This document shows positions 16,573 through 24,922 of a stretch of DNA of 64,000 bases, piece by piece. The stretch is from Evansella vedderi (GTDB lineage Bacteria > Bacillota > Bacilli > Bacillales > Salisediminibacteriaceae), in the NCBI RefSeq assembly GCF_030813435.1, contig NZ_JAUSUG010000001.1, positions 310,001 through 374,000 of the forward strand, in the 5' to 3' direction. Position 1 is the stretch's first letter. Each line of letters starts with the position of its first letter. Position numbers and translations under genes: made by a program. A model generated the notes under the pieces. That model was not told where the DNA came from. It ran no database searches and saw only the letters and a program-made list of their open reading frames with translations.

Positions 16573-17988
16573 ATGGCGAATTCACAAGGTTCATTCCGTG
16601 CCAAAATTCAACGTTTTGGCAGTTATTTAAGTAGTATGATTATGCCGAATATCGGGGCCTTCATTGCATGGGGGTTAATTACAGCGTTATTTATTCCAAC
16701 AGGTTGGATCCCAAATGAGCATTTAAGTGAACTTGTTGGTCCGATGATCATTTATTTACTACCACTATTAATCGGTTTCACAGGTGGTAAATTAGTGTAT
16801 GACGTCCGTGGTGGGGTTGTGGGTGCCACAGCTACGATGGGGGTTATCGTAGGAGCAGACATTCCAATGTTTATTGGAGCCATGATCATGGGTCCTTTAG
16901 GGGGCTTCTTAATTAAGAAACTTGACCAGGCATTAGAAGGTCGTGTGAAATCTGGTTTTGAAATGCTAGTCAACAATTTCTCTGCCGGTATCTTAGGGGG
17001 AATCCTTACGATTCTAGCTTACGTGGGAATTGGTCCAACTGTTTACGGATTAAGCCGCGCTCTAGCAGCGGGTGTTGAGGTTATTGTGGATGCAGGCTTG
17101 TTACCACTAGCAAGTATTTTTATCGAGCCAGCAAAAGTAATGTTCTTAAACAATGCCATCAACCACGGTATTTTAAGTCCATTAGGAATAGAGCAGGCAG
17201 CAAGCACAGGAAAATCAATCCTATTTATGTTAGAAACAAATCCAGGACCTGGTTTAGGTATCCTATTGGCGTTCTGGTTCTTCGGTAAAGGGATGGCGAA
17301 GAAGTCTGCACCTGGTGCAACGATTATTCACTTCTTCGGGGGAATTCACGAAATTTACTTCCCTTACATTTTAATGAAGCCAACGTTATTACTTGCCGTT
17401 ATTGCAGGTGGTGCAAGTGGTGTATTCACCTTCACACTATTTAATGTCGGTCTAGTGGCTACTCCTTCACCAGGAAGTATCTTTGCTTACATGGCGATGA
17501 CGCCTAGAGGCGACTATTTTGGAGTGCTAGCAGGGATTGTTATTTCTACAGCAGTAACCTTTGCGATAGCTTCTTTAATCCTAAAGGCTAGCAAGAACAA
17601 AGGGGAAGTAGATCTTACTTCTGCTACAGCACAAATGGAAGAAATGAAAGGGAAGAAAAGCCAAGCTTCTGCACACTTAACAGCTTCAGCTGAAAATGTG
17701 GAAGTGAAGAATATCAATAAAATCATCTTTGCTTGTGATGCTGGTATGGGCTCTAGTGCAATGGGAGCATCCATTTTAAGGGATAAAATCAAGAAGGCTG
17801 GTTTAGATGTGAATGTAGCGAACACTTCTATTAATAATTTGCCAGAAGATGTAGACTTAGTCATTACCCATAAGGATTTAACGCAACGAGCAAAAGAAAA
17901 GCGTCCTCAAGCAGAACATATTTCTGTGGAGAATTTCTTAAGCTCCCCTGAGTATGACAAACTCGTTGAAAGATTAAAAGATGCATAA
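16573..17988 (+). CDS. mtlA: PTS mannitol-specific EIICB component
   Basis: 471 residues. The EIIC membrane domain fills roughly 1-340 (GGIHE substrate motif at 256-260), a linker follows, and the C-terminal EIIB domain carries the phosphorylated cysteine in FACDAGMGSSAMG (C388). It imports mannitol and phosphorylates it to mannitol 1-phosphate. There is no fused EIIA; that is the separate mtlF gene. ATG 16573 follows AGGAGGT; the frame extends upstream to 16495 without a ribosome site. The order mtlA-mtlR-mtlF-mtlD matches the Geobacillus stearothermophilus operon. Confidence 0.96.
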   Translation: MANSQGSFRAKIQRFGSYLSSMIMPNIGAFIAWGLITALFIPTGWIPNEHLSELVGPMIIYLLPLLIGFTGGKLVYDVRGGVVGATATMGVIVGADIPMFIGAMIMGPLGGFLIKKLDQALEGRVKSGFEMLVNNFSAGILGGILTILAYVGIGPTVYGLSRALAAGVEVIVDAGLLPLASIFIEPAKVMFLNNAINHGILSPLGIEQAASTGKSILFMLETNPGPGLGILLAFWFFGKGMAKKSAPGATIIHFFGGIHEIYFPYILMKPTLLLAVIAGGASGVFTFTLFNVGLVATPSPGSIFAYMAMTPRGDYFGVLAGIVISTAVTFAIASLILKASKNKGEVDLTSATAQMEEMKGKKSQASAHLTASAENVEVKNINKIIFACDAGMGSSAMGASILRDKIKKAGLDVNVANTSINNLPEDVDLVITHKDLTQRAKEKRPQAEHISVENFLSSPEYDKLVERLKDA

Positions 17989-18196
17989 GAGGATATAAAA
18001 AAGTTGCGGTGCTTGCCTTCCATGGTAAGCCCGTAATTTCCTTTTATTTTTCAGGATGTGTTAAAGGATTGTGTTAGCGTTGATGGGAGCAAAACGCAAA
18101 CATTACGTTTAACATTGCTTTTTTTAAGGGGAAATAGGGTTACCATTCCTAAGATGGAAGGGAATGTGAAATAAAATCACGCTGGAGTGATTTATC

Positions 18197-20332
18197 ATGA
18201 TTTATGTATCTGCAAGAGATCGGCAAATACTTGAAATATTAATGAATGAATCGGAAGAAGTGACCATCCATGAGATTGCCCAAGCCCTTGATGTGAGTGA
18301 ACGAACGATTCATCGAGATATAAGTAATATGACGCCTCTTCTTGCTCCTTTTAACGTGAAAATGATTAAGAAAACGGGAAAAGGGATTTATCTAGAAGGG
18401 ACGGAAAAGGATATTTTAAGGCTTAAAAAAGCGATTCAAGAAGTGAAGTATCATGATTTTTCCCCTAATGAACGATATGTTTTGATCGCATGTAAGCTGT
18501 TAGAGGCTTTTGAGCCGTTAAAGCTGCAGACCTTTGCGACTGATTTAAACGTAACGGTTGCTACGATCAGCAATGATCTGGAGAAAGTTTCTGAATGGTT
18601 ATCTAAATTTAACCTGAAGGTCGAAAAGCGCAGGGGCTATGGTATTGAAATCAAAGGGTTAGAGTCAGACAAGAGAAGAGCCATTAGCAGCATTTTGGCC
18701 GAAAACTTTAACGAGTCAGACCTGTTAAATTATATAAAACTAAATTTTCATTATTCAAAAACAGACGTAAGTAAAGCTATTTCCGAGCATCTGCTTGGGT
18801 TTATCAAACCGGAAAAGCTTGAAATCGTTGAGTCTGCAGTAGATAAAATCAATCGGGAGCTTCCTCATCCCATCGCAGATTCTGCCTATATCGGTCTGGT
18901 GGTTCACTTAGCTTTAGCTCTTGAAAGAATTCAAAAAGGGGAAAAGATCACGATCAATTCCCGATTATTGTCGGAGCTGCAAGGACTAAAGGAGTATCAG
19001 TTTGCAGAAAAGCTGGCACAGTATCTAGAGGAAACGATTTCCGTTACGATTCCAGATGCGGAAGTTTGCTATATTACGATGCACCTCCGTGGAGCAAAGC
19101 TTAGAGATGAGGGGAAGCTAGACATAGAGGATAAGAACCTGGATACGGCCATTAAGGTAAAAAAATTAATCACTGCTGTAAGCAAACGGTTAGATATTGA
19201 TTTAACGAAAGATGATAGTCTTTTTCAAGGGTTAATCACGCATCTTGGCCCGGCCATGTACCGATTAGAACAAGGGATGGCCATTAATAACCCTATTTTA
19301 GAAAAAATAAAAAATAACTATCCTACGTTGTTTACAACGTTGAAAGAGTGTACCGCAGAAGTAATGTCCAAAATCAAGGTGCCTGAAGCGGAAATTGGTT
19401 TTCTCGTATTGCACTTCGGGTCGGCCATTGAACAACAAGGGAAAGACCGCAAGCTCAATGCTGTCGTTATTTGTTCCACGGGAATTGGAACGTCGAAAAT
19501 GCTAGCCAGCCGGTTGCAAAAGGAATTCCCTAACATTGACAAGGTGAAAAACATTTCTTTATTTGACCTGGATAAGATGAAGCTGGATGAAATAGATTTG
19601 ATCATTTCTACTTTACCTTTAGGGAACGTAGAGCTAGATTATATTGAGGTAAATCCAATCCTTTCCCCTGAAGATGTGAAGAGGATCACAGAGTATTCCA
19701 GGCGGAGGCTTCGACATTCCATCCTTTCTGCTGGGAAAGAGGTGGATATCAAGAAGGAAATGCCTCCTTCCCTTAATCAGCAGGAAGCCATTGATTACAT
19801 GAAACAGATGAGTGTTACGCTGCAAACAACAGCGATCCTTTTGGAAAACTTTAAGGTATATCATGGGAAGGAGCTTGCCGGTTCTACTAATTGGGATGCC
19901 ATTGGAGAGGTTCTTGCGAAGCTGCAAGAGAAAGACCTTATTTTGGATCAAAAGGAAGTACTTCGCATGTTAAAAGCGAGGGAGGAACTGTCTGGTATAG
20001 GGATTCCAACTACTCAGATGGCCTTGTACCATACGAAAAGTGATCGTATTCGTCAGCCGATATTTTTGATTATCGAGTTGGAGCCATCAGCCTATACGGA
20101 AATAAAAGCCATGGATGGTTCCACCATTACGTTAAAATCTATCTTATTGCTTCTTGCCCCACAAGAGAGTGAGGAAGGGGTCCTGCAGCTACTAAGTTAT
20201 ATTAGCTCGATTATTATTGAAAACGAGGAGAGTATGGCATTATTTCAATCGGGGGATGAAGAGAAACTATCCTCGTTCTTGTCATACAAGCTTACTAATT
20301 ACTATAGAGAACAACTAGAGAAAGGGAGTTAA
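18197..20332 (+). CDS. mtlR: Mannitol operon activator MtlR (PRD regulator with EIIB-like and EIIA-like domains)
   Basis: 711 residues. An N-terminal helix-turn-helix (about 8-60) and a second one (85-150) are followed by two PRDs with their His pairs (H237/H296 and H349/H406), an EIIB(Gat)-like domain with C426 in ICSTGIGTSKML and a mannitol-type EIIA-like domain with H612 (ALYHTKSD). In B. subtilis and Geobacillus, MtlR is activated by HPr phosphorylation of PRD2 and inhibited by PTS phosphorylation of the later domains; all these sites are conserved here. A 208-bp gap after mtlA holds only a weak hairpin near 18014-18033. Confidence 0.95.
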   Translation: MIYVSARDRQILEILMNESEEVTIHEIAQALDVSERTIHRDISNMTPLLAPFNVKMIKKTGKGIYLEGTEKDILRLKKAIQEVKYHDFSPNERYVLIACKLLEAFEPLKLQTFATDLNVTVATISNDLEKVSEWLSKFNLKVEKRRGYGIEIKGLESDKRRAISSILAENFNESDLLNYIKLNFHYSKTDVSKAISEHLLGFIKPEKLEIVESAVDKINRELPHPIADSAYIGLVVHLALALERIQKGEKITINSRLLSELQGLKEYQFAEKLAQYLEETISVTIPDAEVCYITMHLRGAKLRDEGKLDIEDKNLDTAIKVKKLITAVSKRLDIDLTKDDSLFQGLITHLGPAMYRLEQGMAINNPILEKIKNNYPTLFTTLKECTAEVMSKIKVPEAEIGFLVLHFGSAIEQQGKDRKLNAVVICSTGIGTSKMLASRLQKEFPNIDKVKNISLFDLDKMKLDEIDLIISTLPLGNVELDYIEVNPILSPEDVKRITEYSRRRLRHSILSAGKEVDIKKEMPPSLNQQEAIDYMKQMSVTLQTTAILLENFKVYHGKELAGSTNWDAIGEVLAKLQEKDLILDQKEVLRMLKAREELSGIGIPTTQMALYHTKSDRIRQPIFLIIELEPSAYTEIKAMDGSTITLKSILLLLAPQESEEGVLQLLSYISSIIIENEESMALFQSGDEEKLSSFLSYKLTNYYREQLEKGS

Positions 20333-20336
20333 TCAA

Positions 20337-20774
20337 ATGAATCAAGAAATTTTACCAAAGGAAAATATATTATTAAATGTAACTATTGAGTCCAAAGAGG
20401 AAGCGATTCGTAAGGCAGGGGAAGTCCTTGTAAAAGGCGGCTATGTGGATGCTGGCTATATTGAAAAAATGCTGGAAAGGGAAGAGCTAACCTCTACTTA
20501 TATGGGAAATGGAATCGCCATTCCCCACGGGACGGAGGATGCAAAGAAAAACGTAAGGAAATCAGGTATTTCTATCCTGCAAGTTCCCAACGGTGTGGAC
20601 TTTGGAAATGGGAATGTAGTAAAAGTAGTTTTTGGAATTGCAGGGAAAGACAATGAGCATCTCGATCTATTATCGAAAATCGCGATTACGTGCTCCGATG
20701 AGTCCAATATCCAAAGAATATTAGATGCTTCCACGGAAGAGGATTTATTGGCTATCTTCAAGGAGGAGGACTAA
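20337..20774 (+). CDS. mtlF: PTS mannitol-specific EIIA component
   Basis: 145 residues. The phospho-accepting histidine lies in GIAIPHGTEDAKK (H64). It receives phosphate from HPr and passes it to the EIIB cysteine of MtlA. It starts four bases after the mtlR stop, behind AAAGGGAG, and runs directly into mtlD. Confidence 0.95.
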   Translation: MNQEILPKENILLNVTIESKEEAIRKAGEVLVKGGYVDAGYIEKMLEREELTSTYMGNGIAIPHGTEDAKKNVRKSGISILQVPNGVDFGNGNVVKVVFGIAGKDNEHLDLLSKIAITCSDESNIQRILDASTEEDLLAIFKEED

Positions 20775-21899
20775 ATGTTAGGGGTACACTTTGGAGCGGG
20801 GAATATCGGAAGAGGTTTTATCGGAAAGCTATTATCCGAAGCCAATTATCGTACTTGCTTTGTTGATGTGAACGAAGAAATTATTCGTTTGCTTAATGAA
20901 AAAGAAAGCTATCAAGTTTTTTACGCGGAAGAAGAAAAACGAAGCTTTACCATCACGAATGTTTATGGGATTAACTCTGCTACCAACCCAGATGATGTGG
21001 TGGAAGCTATTGCATCAGCAAACATTGTCACAACGGCCGTAGGAACAAACATCCTTCCTATCATTGCCAAGCTCATTGCTAGAGGGCTAGTGAAAAGAGT
21101 GGAAGAAAATAATCAACCACTAAACATCATTGCTTGTGAAAATGCCATTGGTGGAACGGATATTTTAAAGAAGGCCATCTTATCGGAGTTGGATGGGGAG
21201 TATCACGAGAAGGTACTAGAAATGGTTGGCTTCCCTAATGCAGCGGTGGACAGAATTGTACCCAATCAAACGCAAGAGAATCCCCTTGATGTCATGGTGG
21301 AACCTTTCTTTGAGTGGGTGGTAGAAAAGAAAGCCATTAAAGGAGCCGTACCTCCCATTGAGGGCATTCATTATGTGGATAATTTAAACGCCTATATTGA
21401 AAGAAAGCTCTATACGGTAAATACCGGGCACGCTGTCACAGCCTATCTCGGTTACTTAGAGGGGAAGAAGACAGTACAGGAGGCTCTTGAAGATTCGGAG
21501 ATTAGGAATGCTGTTTATAAGGCCCTTAGGGAAACGGGTAAGTTAATGGTAGATAAATACGATTTTGACCAACAAGCACATGAAGCCTATATTGAAAAAA
21601 TCATTGGTCGCTTTACCAATCCGTTTATTATTGACGATGTAACCCGAGTGGCAAGAAATCCAATCAAGAAGCTAGGCTACAACGAACGCTTAATTAGTCC
21701 AGCCCGCCAGCTGTTAGAACGAGACATTTATCCAGAAGGACTGCTGGTTGGAATTAAAGCCGCCTTGCACTATAACTTTGAAGGAGACGAAGAAGCCGTG
21801 GAGCTCCAACGGAAAATCAAGGAGCAAGGTGTTCAAAAGGCACTAGCGGAGATATCTGGAATAGAAGAGGACAGCCCAATTGTGGTTGGGTGCCTGTAG
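20775..21899 (+). CDS. mtlD: Mannitol-1-phosphate 5-dehydrogenase
   Basis: 374 residues. It oxidises mannitol 1-phosphate to fructose 6-phosphate with NAD. The Rossmann motif is GAGNIGRGFIG (about 7-17), and the polyol dehydrogenase stretch KLYTVNTGHAVTAYLGY is present. The start codon follows the mtlF stop directly, behind AAGGAGGAGG. The last two codons and the stop (TGCCTGTAG) resemble the dispersed repeat that begins immediately afterwards, so the extreme C-terminus may have been reshaped by the repeat. Confidence 0.96.
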   Translation: MLGVHFGAGNIGRGFIGKLLSEANYRTCFVDVNEEIIRLLNEKESYQVFYAEEEKRSFTITNVYGINSATNPDDVVEAIASANIVTTAVGTNILPIIAKLIARGLVKRVEENNQPLNIIACENAIGGTDILKKAILSELDGEYHEKVLEMVGFPNAAVDRIVPNQTQENPLDVMVEPFFEWVVEKKAIKGAVPPIEGIHYVDNLNAYIERKLYTVNTGHAVTAYLGYLEGKKTVQEALEDSEIRNAVYKALRETGKLMVDKYDFDQQAHEAYIEKIIGRFTNPFIIDDVTRVARNPIKKLGYNERLISPARQLLERDIYPEGLLVGIKAALHYNFEGDEEAVELQRKIKEQGVQKALAEISGIEEDSPIVVGCL

Positions 21900-21942
21900 T
21901 ACCTGTCACCACCCAGATTATGTCAATAGATTTTGAATTTAG
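21899..21942 (+). repeat. Dispersed GCCTGTCACC repeat, copy 3
   Basis: Begins at the last base of the mtlD stop codon (TACCTGTCACCACCCAGATT) and runs into the operon terminator. Confidence 0.8.
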
Positions 21943-21944
21943 TA

Positions 21945-21980
21945 CCTGCAGTCAGATTATATGACTGTGGGTATTTTTTT
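21945..21980 (+). terminator. Rho-independent terminator of the mannitol operon
   Basis: CCTGCAGTCA pairs with TGACTGTGGG over 10 bp and is followed by TATTTTTTT. The left stem lies at the tail of the dispersed repeat; copy 5 has a decayed version. Confidence 0.88.
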
Positions 21981-22115
21981 GTACGATTCTTTTGTTAGAG
22001 GTGGAACGTTTGTTGGTTTTATGTGAATTTCATTGATAAAATGAAAGGTAACTATGTAAGGGGAGAAGAACATACTAATATCGGAGATTAGAGTGAATAG
22101 TGGAAGGAGGATTTT

Positions 22116-22517
22116 ATGATGGAGAAAGTAACCCCGTTTTTAATGTTTCAGGATGGCAAGGCAGAAGAGGCAATGAATTTTTACACATCAATCATCGAAG
22201 ACTCTAGAATTACCAACATTGTTCGGTACGGAGCTAATGAAAGTGGTGATGAAGGAACGGTCATGCTCGCTCATTTTGAATTGAAGGGTCAAGAATTTAT
22301 GTGCATAGACAGTAATATAAAACATGAATTTTCCTTTACACCGTCCTTCTCGATTTTTATTACGTGTTCTACAGATGAAGAACTGGAGAGTTTATATCAA
22401 CAACTACTATACGGTGGACAAGCCCTGATGCCATTAAATAATTATGGTTTTAGTAAAAAATTTGGCTGGATTAACGACAAATTTGGAGTTTCGTGGCAAC
22501 TAAATCTACCTAGCTAA
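22116..22517 (+). CDS. VOC-superfamily protein (PhnB/YxaG-like)
   Basis: 133 residues with the PhnB-like pattern: KVTPFLMFQDGKAEEAMNFY at the start, HFELKGQEFMCID in the middle and FGWINDKFGVSWQLN at the end. It belongs to the VOC/glyoxalase fold, often misnamed a demethylubiquinone methyltransferase. The function is unknown and it appears to be a single-gene unit. AAGGAGGA precedes ATG 22116; a second ATG follows directly. Confidence 0.85.
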   Translation: MMEKVTPFLMFQDGKAEEAMNFYTSIIEDSRITNIVRYGANESGDEGTVMLAHFELKGQEFMCIDSNIKHEFSFTPSFSIFITCSTDEELESLYQQLLYGGQALMPLNNYGFSKKFGWINDKFGVSWQLNLPS

Positions 22518-22613
22518 TATGGAGGGTTTACCCATTCTTTATATATACTGATTGAACCGAACGATTGAAGGCGGTTAGTGGAGGATAACATTTTTTTGAG
22601 GAAGTGATTTAAC

Positions 22614-22723
22614 ATGGAAGTTTTTGTACAGTATTTAAGAAGGTAAATTACGAGTTACTTGAAAAAATCATAGCATTTAATATTCAGGATAAAGCAGATT
22701 GTACAAGTTTTTGGCGGCAGTAG
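22614..22723 (+). pseudogene. Short degenerate coding remnant
   Basis: ATG 22614, behind GAGGAAGTG, opens 10 codons to TAA. After a frame change a coding-like stretch continues ([20 protein letters not shown], then DCTSFWRQ) to a TAG that touches the dispersed repeat. I do not recognise it, and it could be chance. Confidence 0.3.
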
Positions 22724-22725
22724 TG

Positions 22726-22766
22726 CGTGCCTGTCCCCACCTGTTTAGTTTTTAGAAAATTTTGAC
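22726..22766 (+). repeat. Dispersed GCCTGTCACC repeat, copy 4
   Basis: A diverged copy, GCGTGCCTGTCCCCACCTG plus a T-rich tail. The tail overlaps the -35 box of the GH51 promoter. Confidence 0.7.
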
Positions 22767-22845
22767 TACAAATGTTTGGTATTATATTATATTTATAAGT
22801 TTAATTGCTTTTTATATAAAAAGTACTGGCATTAAAATAAGCAAT
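22762..22845 (+). promoter_or_regulatory. Promoter and possible operator of the GH51 gene
   Basis: TTGACT (22762-22767), a 17-bp spacer and TATTAT (22785-22790) form a good sigma-A promoter. Downstream, ATTGCTT (22804-22810) and AAGCAAT (22839-22845) form a spaced inverted repeat within the leader that could bind a regulator. Confidence 0.7.
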
Positions 22846-22904
22846 ACGGATAATGTTGAGTAAATATTTCATTTTTCCTTATTAAAATCAGCTGGGGGAA
22901 TAGT

Positions 22905-24404
22905 ATGAAGATGAATATCCAAGTGAATGAAAAGAGAATCTATGGAAAAAGAAATCAAATGATTTATGGGCATTTCATCGAACATTTTCACAGGCAGATT
23001 TACGATGGTATTTACGATCCGGAGTCACCTTTGGCAGACGAAGATGGATTTCGTACGGATATCATGGAAGCGATGAAAAGAATTCAGATTCCTATACTAA
23101 GGTGGCCGGGTGGTTGTTTTGTATCCTCTTATCATTGGAAGGATGCAGTGGGTGATGAAAGAAAGCCTTTCTTTGATAAAGCATGGCGTGTCGAAGATCC
23201 CAATACATTTGGCACAGATGAATATATTAAAATGTGTAAAAAGATTGGCTGTGAACCTTATATTTGTACAAATGCAGGAACAGGAACAGCAGAAGAAATG
23301 AGTGATTGGGTTGAATACTGCAATTTAGAGAATGAAGGCCAGTATGCAAAATGGAGAATACAAAATGGTTATGTTGAGCCGTACAATGTGAAGTATTGGA
23401 GTATTGGTAACGAGAATTATGGTTTTTGGGAAATAGGAGCGAAATCAGCAGAAGAATGGGGACGTTTAGTCCGAGAAGCGGCAAAAATGATGAAGCATGT
23501 GGATCCACAAGCAGAACTTTCTGCTGCAGCACTTTCGGATGTAGATTGGAATGTTAATTTGCTGAAAAATTGCGGTGAGTTTTTAGATTGGATTTCTATT
23601 CATGAATATTGGGATATGGTTCCGGAGAAGAATGATTTAGCAACGTATGAACAATGTATGGCGTACACTGTACGTATTGATCATGCAGTAGATGAAATGA
23701 GAGGCCTTCTAAAGGCGATGAAATTAGATAAGAAAATAAAAATAGCCTTTGATGAATGGAACCTTAGAAGCTGGCATCATCCAAATGTACATACGATTAA
23801 ACAAGGAATTGATAAAAAGGATTATCTAGATCCCCGAGATAAAAATGATGACAACAGCCAATATACGATGGCAGATGCCATTTTTACAGCAAGCTTCTTA
23901 AGTGCCATGAATCGGAATTGCGATATTGTAGGTATGGCTAATTTTGCACCTATCGTCAATACGAGAGGTTGCATTTACAGTTATTCGGAAGGAATTGTTC
24001 TCAGAAGTACCTACCATGTCTTTGATTTATATGTGAATTATCTTGGAGATACGATTATTGATATATGGTCTGAAGAGTTCCCTACCATGAAAGTGACGCA
24101 TAAGAATGGAACGGAAATGGAGTTAGAGACCATTGACATACTTGCTACAAAATGGTCAGATAAACCAGGTCTCGCTTTATCCGTTATTAATAAACATCCG
24201 GTAGAAAGCCAAAAAATAAATCTTTCCATTTCGTGTGAGGGAAAAAAGGTAGATTTATATGGGATTAGTGGTGAAACCCCTGATTCCTACAACGATGTTA
24301 ATAAAAATGAGGTAACTATTTTTAAAGAAGATCTTGGGGATTTTAAAAGTAATATGGAAATAGAAATAAAGCCTCATTCCGTTAATATCATACAAGTAAT
24401 TTAA
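22905..24404 (+). CDS. GH51 alpha-L-arabinofuranosidase, intracellular
   Basis: 499 residues, the normal length for bacterial GH51. The acid/base Glu is in SIGNENYG (E170) and the nucleophile Glu in AFDEWNLRSW (E284). There is no signal peptide, so it acts in the cytoplasm on imported arabino-oligosaccharides, removing arabinofuranosyl side groups. It has its own promoter (22762) and terminator (24444) and faces the large xylanase gene tail to tail. With the GH10 and GH43 genes it makes an arabinoxylan-degrading set. Confidence 0.95.
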   Translation: MKMNIQVNEKRIYGKRNQMIYGHFIEHFHRQIYDGIYDPESPLADEDGFRTDIMEAMKRIQIPILRWPGGCFVSSYHWKDAVGDERKPFFDKAWRVEDPNTFGTDEYIKMCKKIGCEPYICTNAGTGTAEEMSDWVEYCNLENEGQYAKWRIQNGYVEPYNVKYWSIGNENYGFWEIGAKSAEEWGRLVREAAKMMKHVDPQAELSAAALSDVDWNVNLLKNCGEFLDWISIHEYWDMVPEKNDLATYEQCMAYTVRIDHAVDEMRGLLKAMKLDKKIKIAFDEWNLRSWHHPNVHTIKQGIDKKDYLDPRDKNDDNSQYTMADAIFTASFLSAMNRNCDIVGMANFAPIVNTRGCIYSYSEGIVLRSTYHVFDLYVNYLGDTIIDIWSEEFPTMKVTHKNGTEMELETIDILATKWSDKPGLALSVINKHPVESQKINLSISCEGKKVDLYGISGETPDSYNDVNKNEVTIFKEDLGDFKSNMEIEIKPHSVNIIQVI

Positions 24405-24443
24405 AGTCCGGTGTACAGATGATGAACAAGCAAATAGAAATAA

Positions 24444-24478
24444 AGGGCATGGAGTAATTCAAACTCCATGTCCTTATT
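24444..24478 (+). terminator. Rho-independent terminator of the GH51 gene
   Basis: GGGCATGGAGT pairs with ACTCCATGTCC, followed by TTATTTT. Confidence 0.85.
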
Positions 24479-24772
24479 TTAGGTGAAAAAATTATATTAT
24501 GAGTTTGTCTACGTTTTACAAATTTGCCCCTACAAAACATCGATTAATTCCGTATACCTCTGATTCATCTCTGGATTAATAAAGGCTAAGGATTTTCCTA
24601 CTTGATAAACTATATTACGAAATATATTACTAGAAAACGGTGGCCTTTTTTAATATCTTGATCACTTTACTATACTAGGCACCATCCTAACGTTTCCGCC
24701 AAGTTTTTTTTGAGATGACGACGGTGGTTCCTTGTATTGAAGGGTTTAAAAGGTTGAAATAGTAACCATATG

Positions 24773-24803
24773 AAAAGAGGGGCTCTAATAACTTGAGCCC
24801 CTC
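24773..24803 (-). terminator. Minus-strand terminator downstream of the xylanase gene
   Basis: A perfect 9-bp stem, GAGGGGCTC with GAGCCCCTC. Reading on the minus strand it is followed by TTTT. It lies 120 bp past the xylanase stop. Confidence 0.75.
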
Positions 24804-24922
24804 CATTTGATGTGTACTCCTATTAATTAATTACTCTTTTTACTACTAATCCAATTGAATCTAACAATAGTAACGCTCTTCCAGTAGTTTCTTATTATCT
24901 CACCAGTGTAGATTGAAAAACT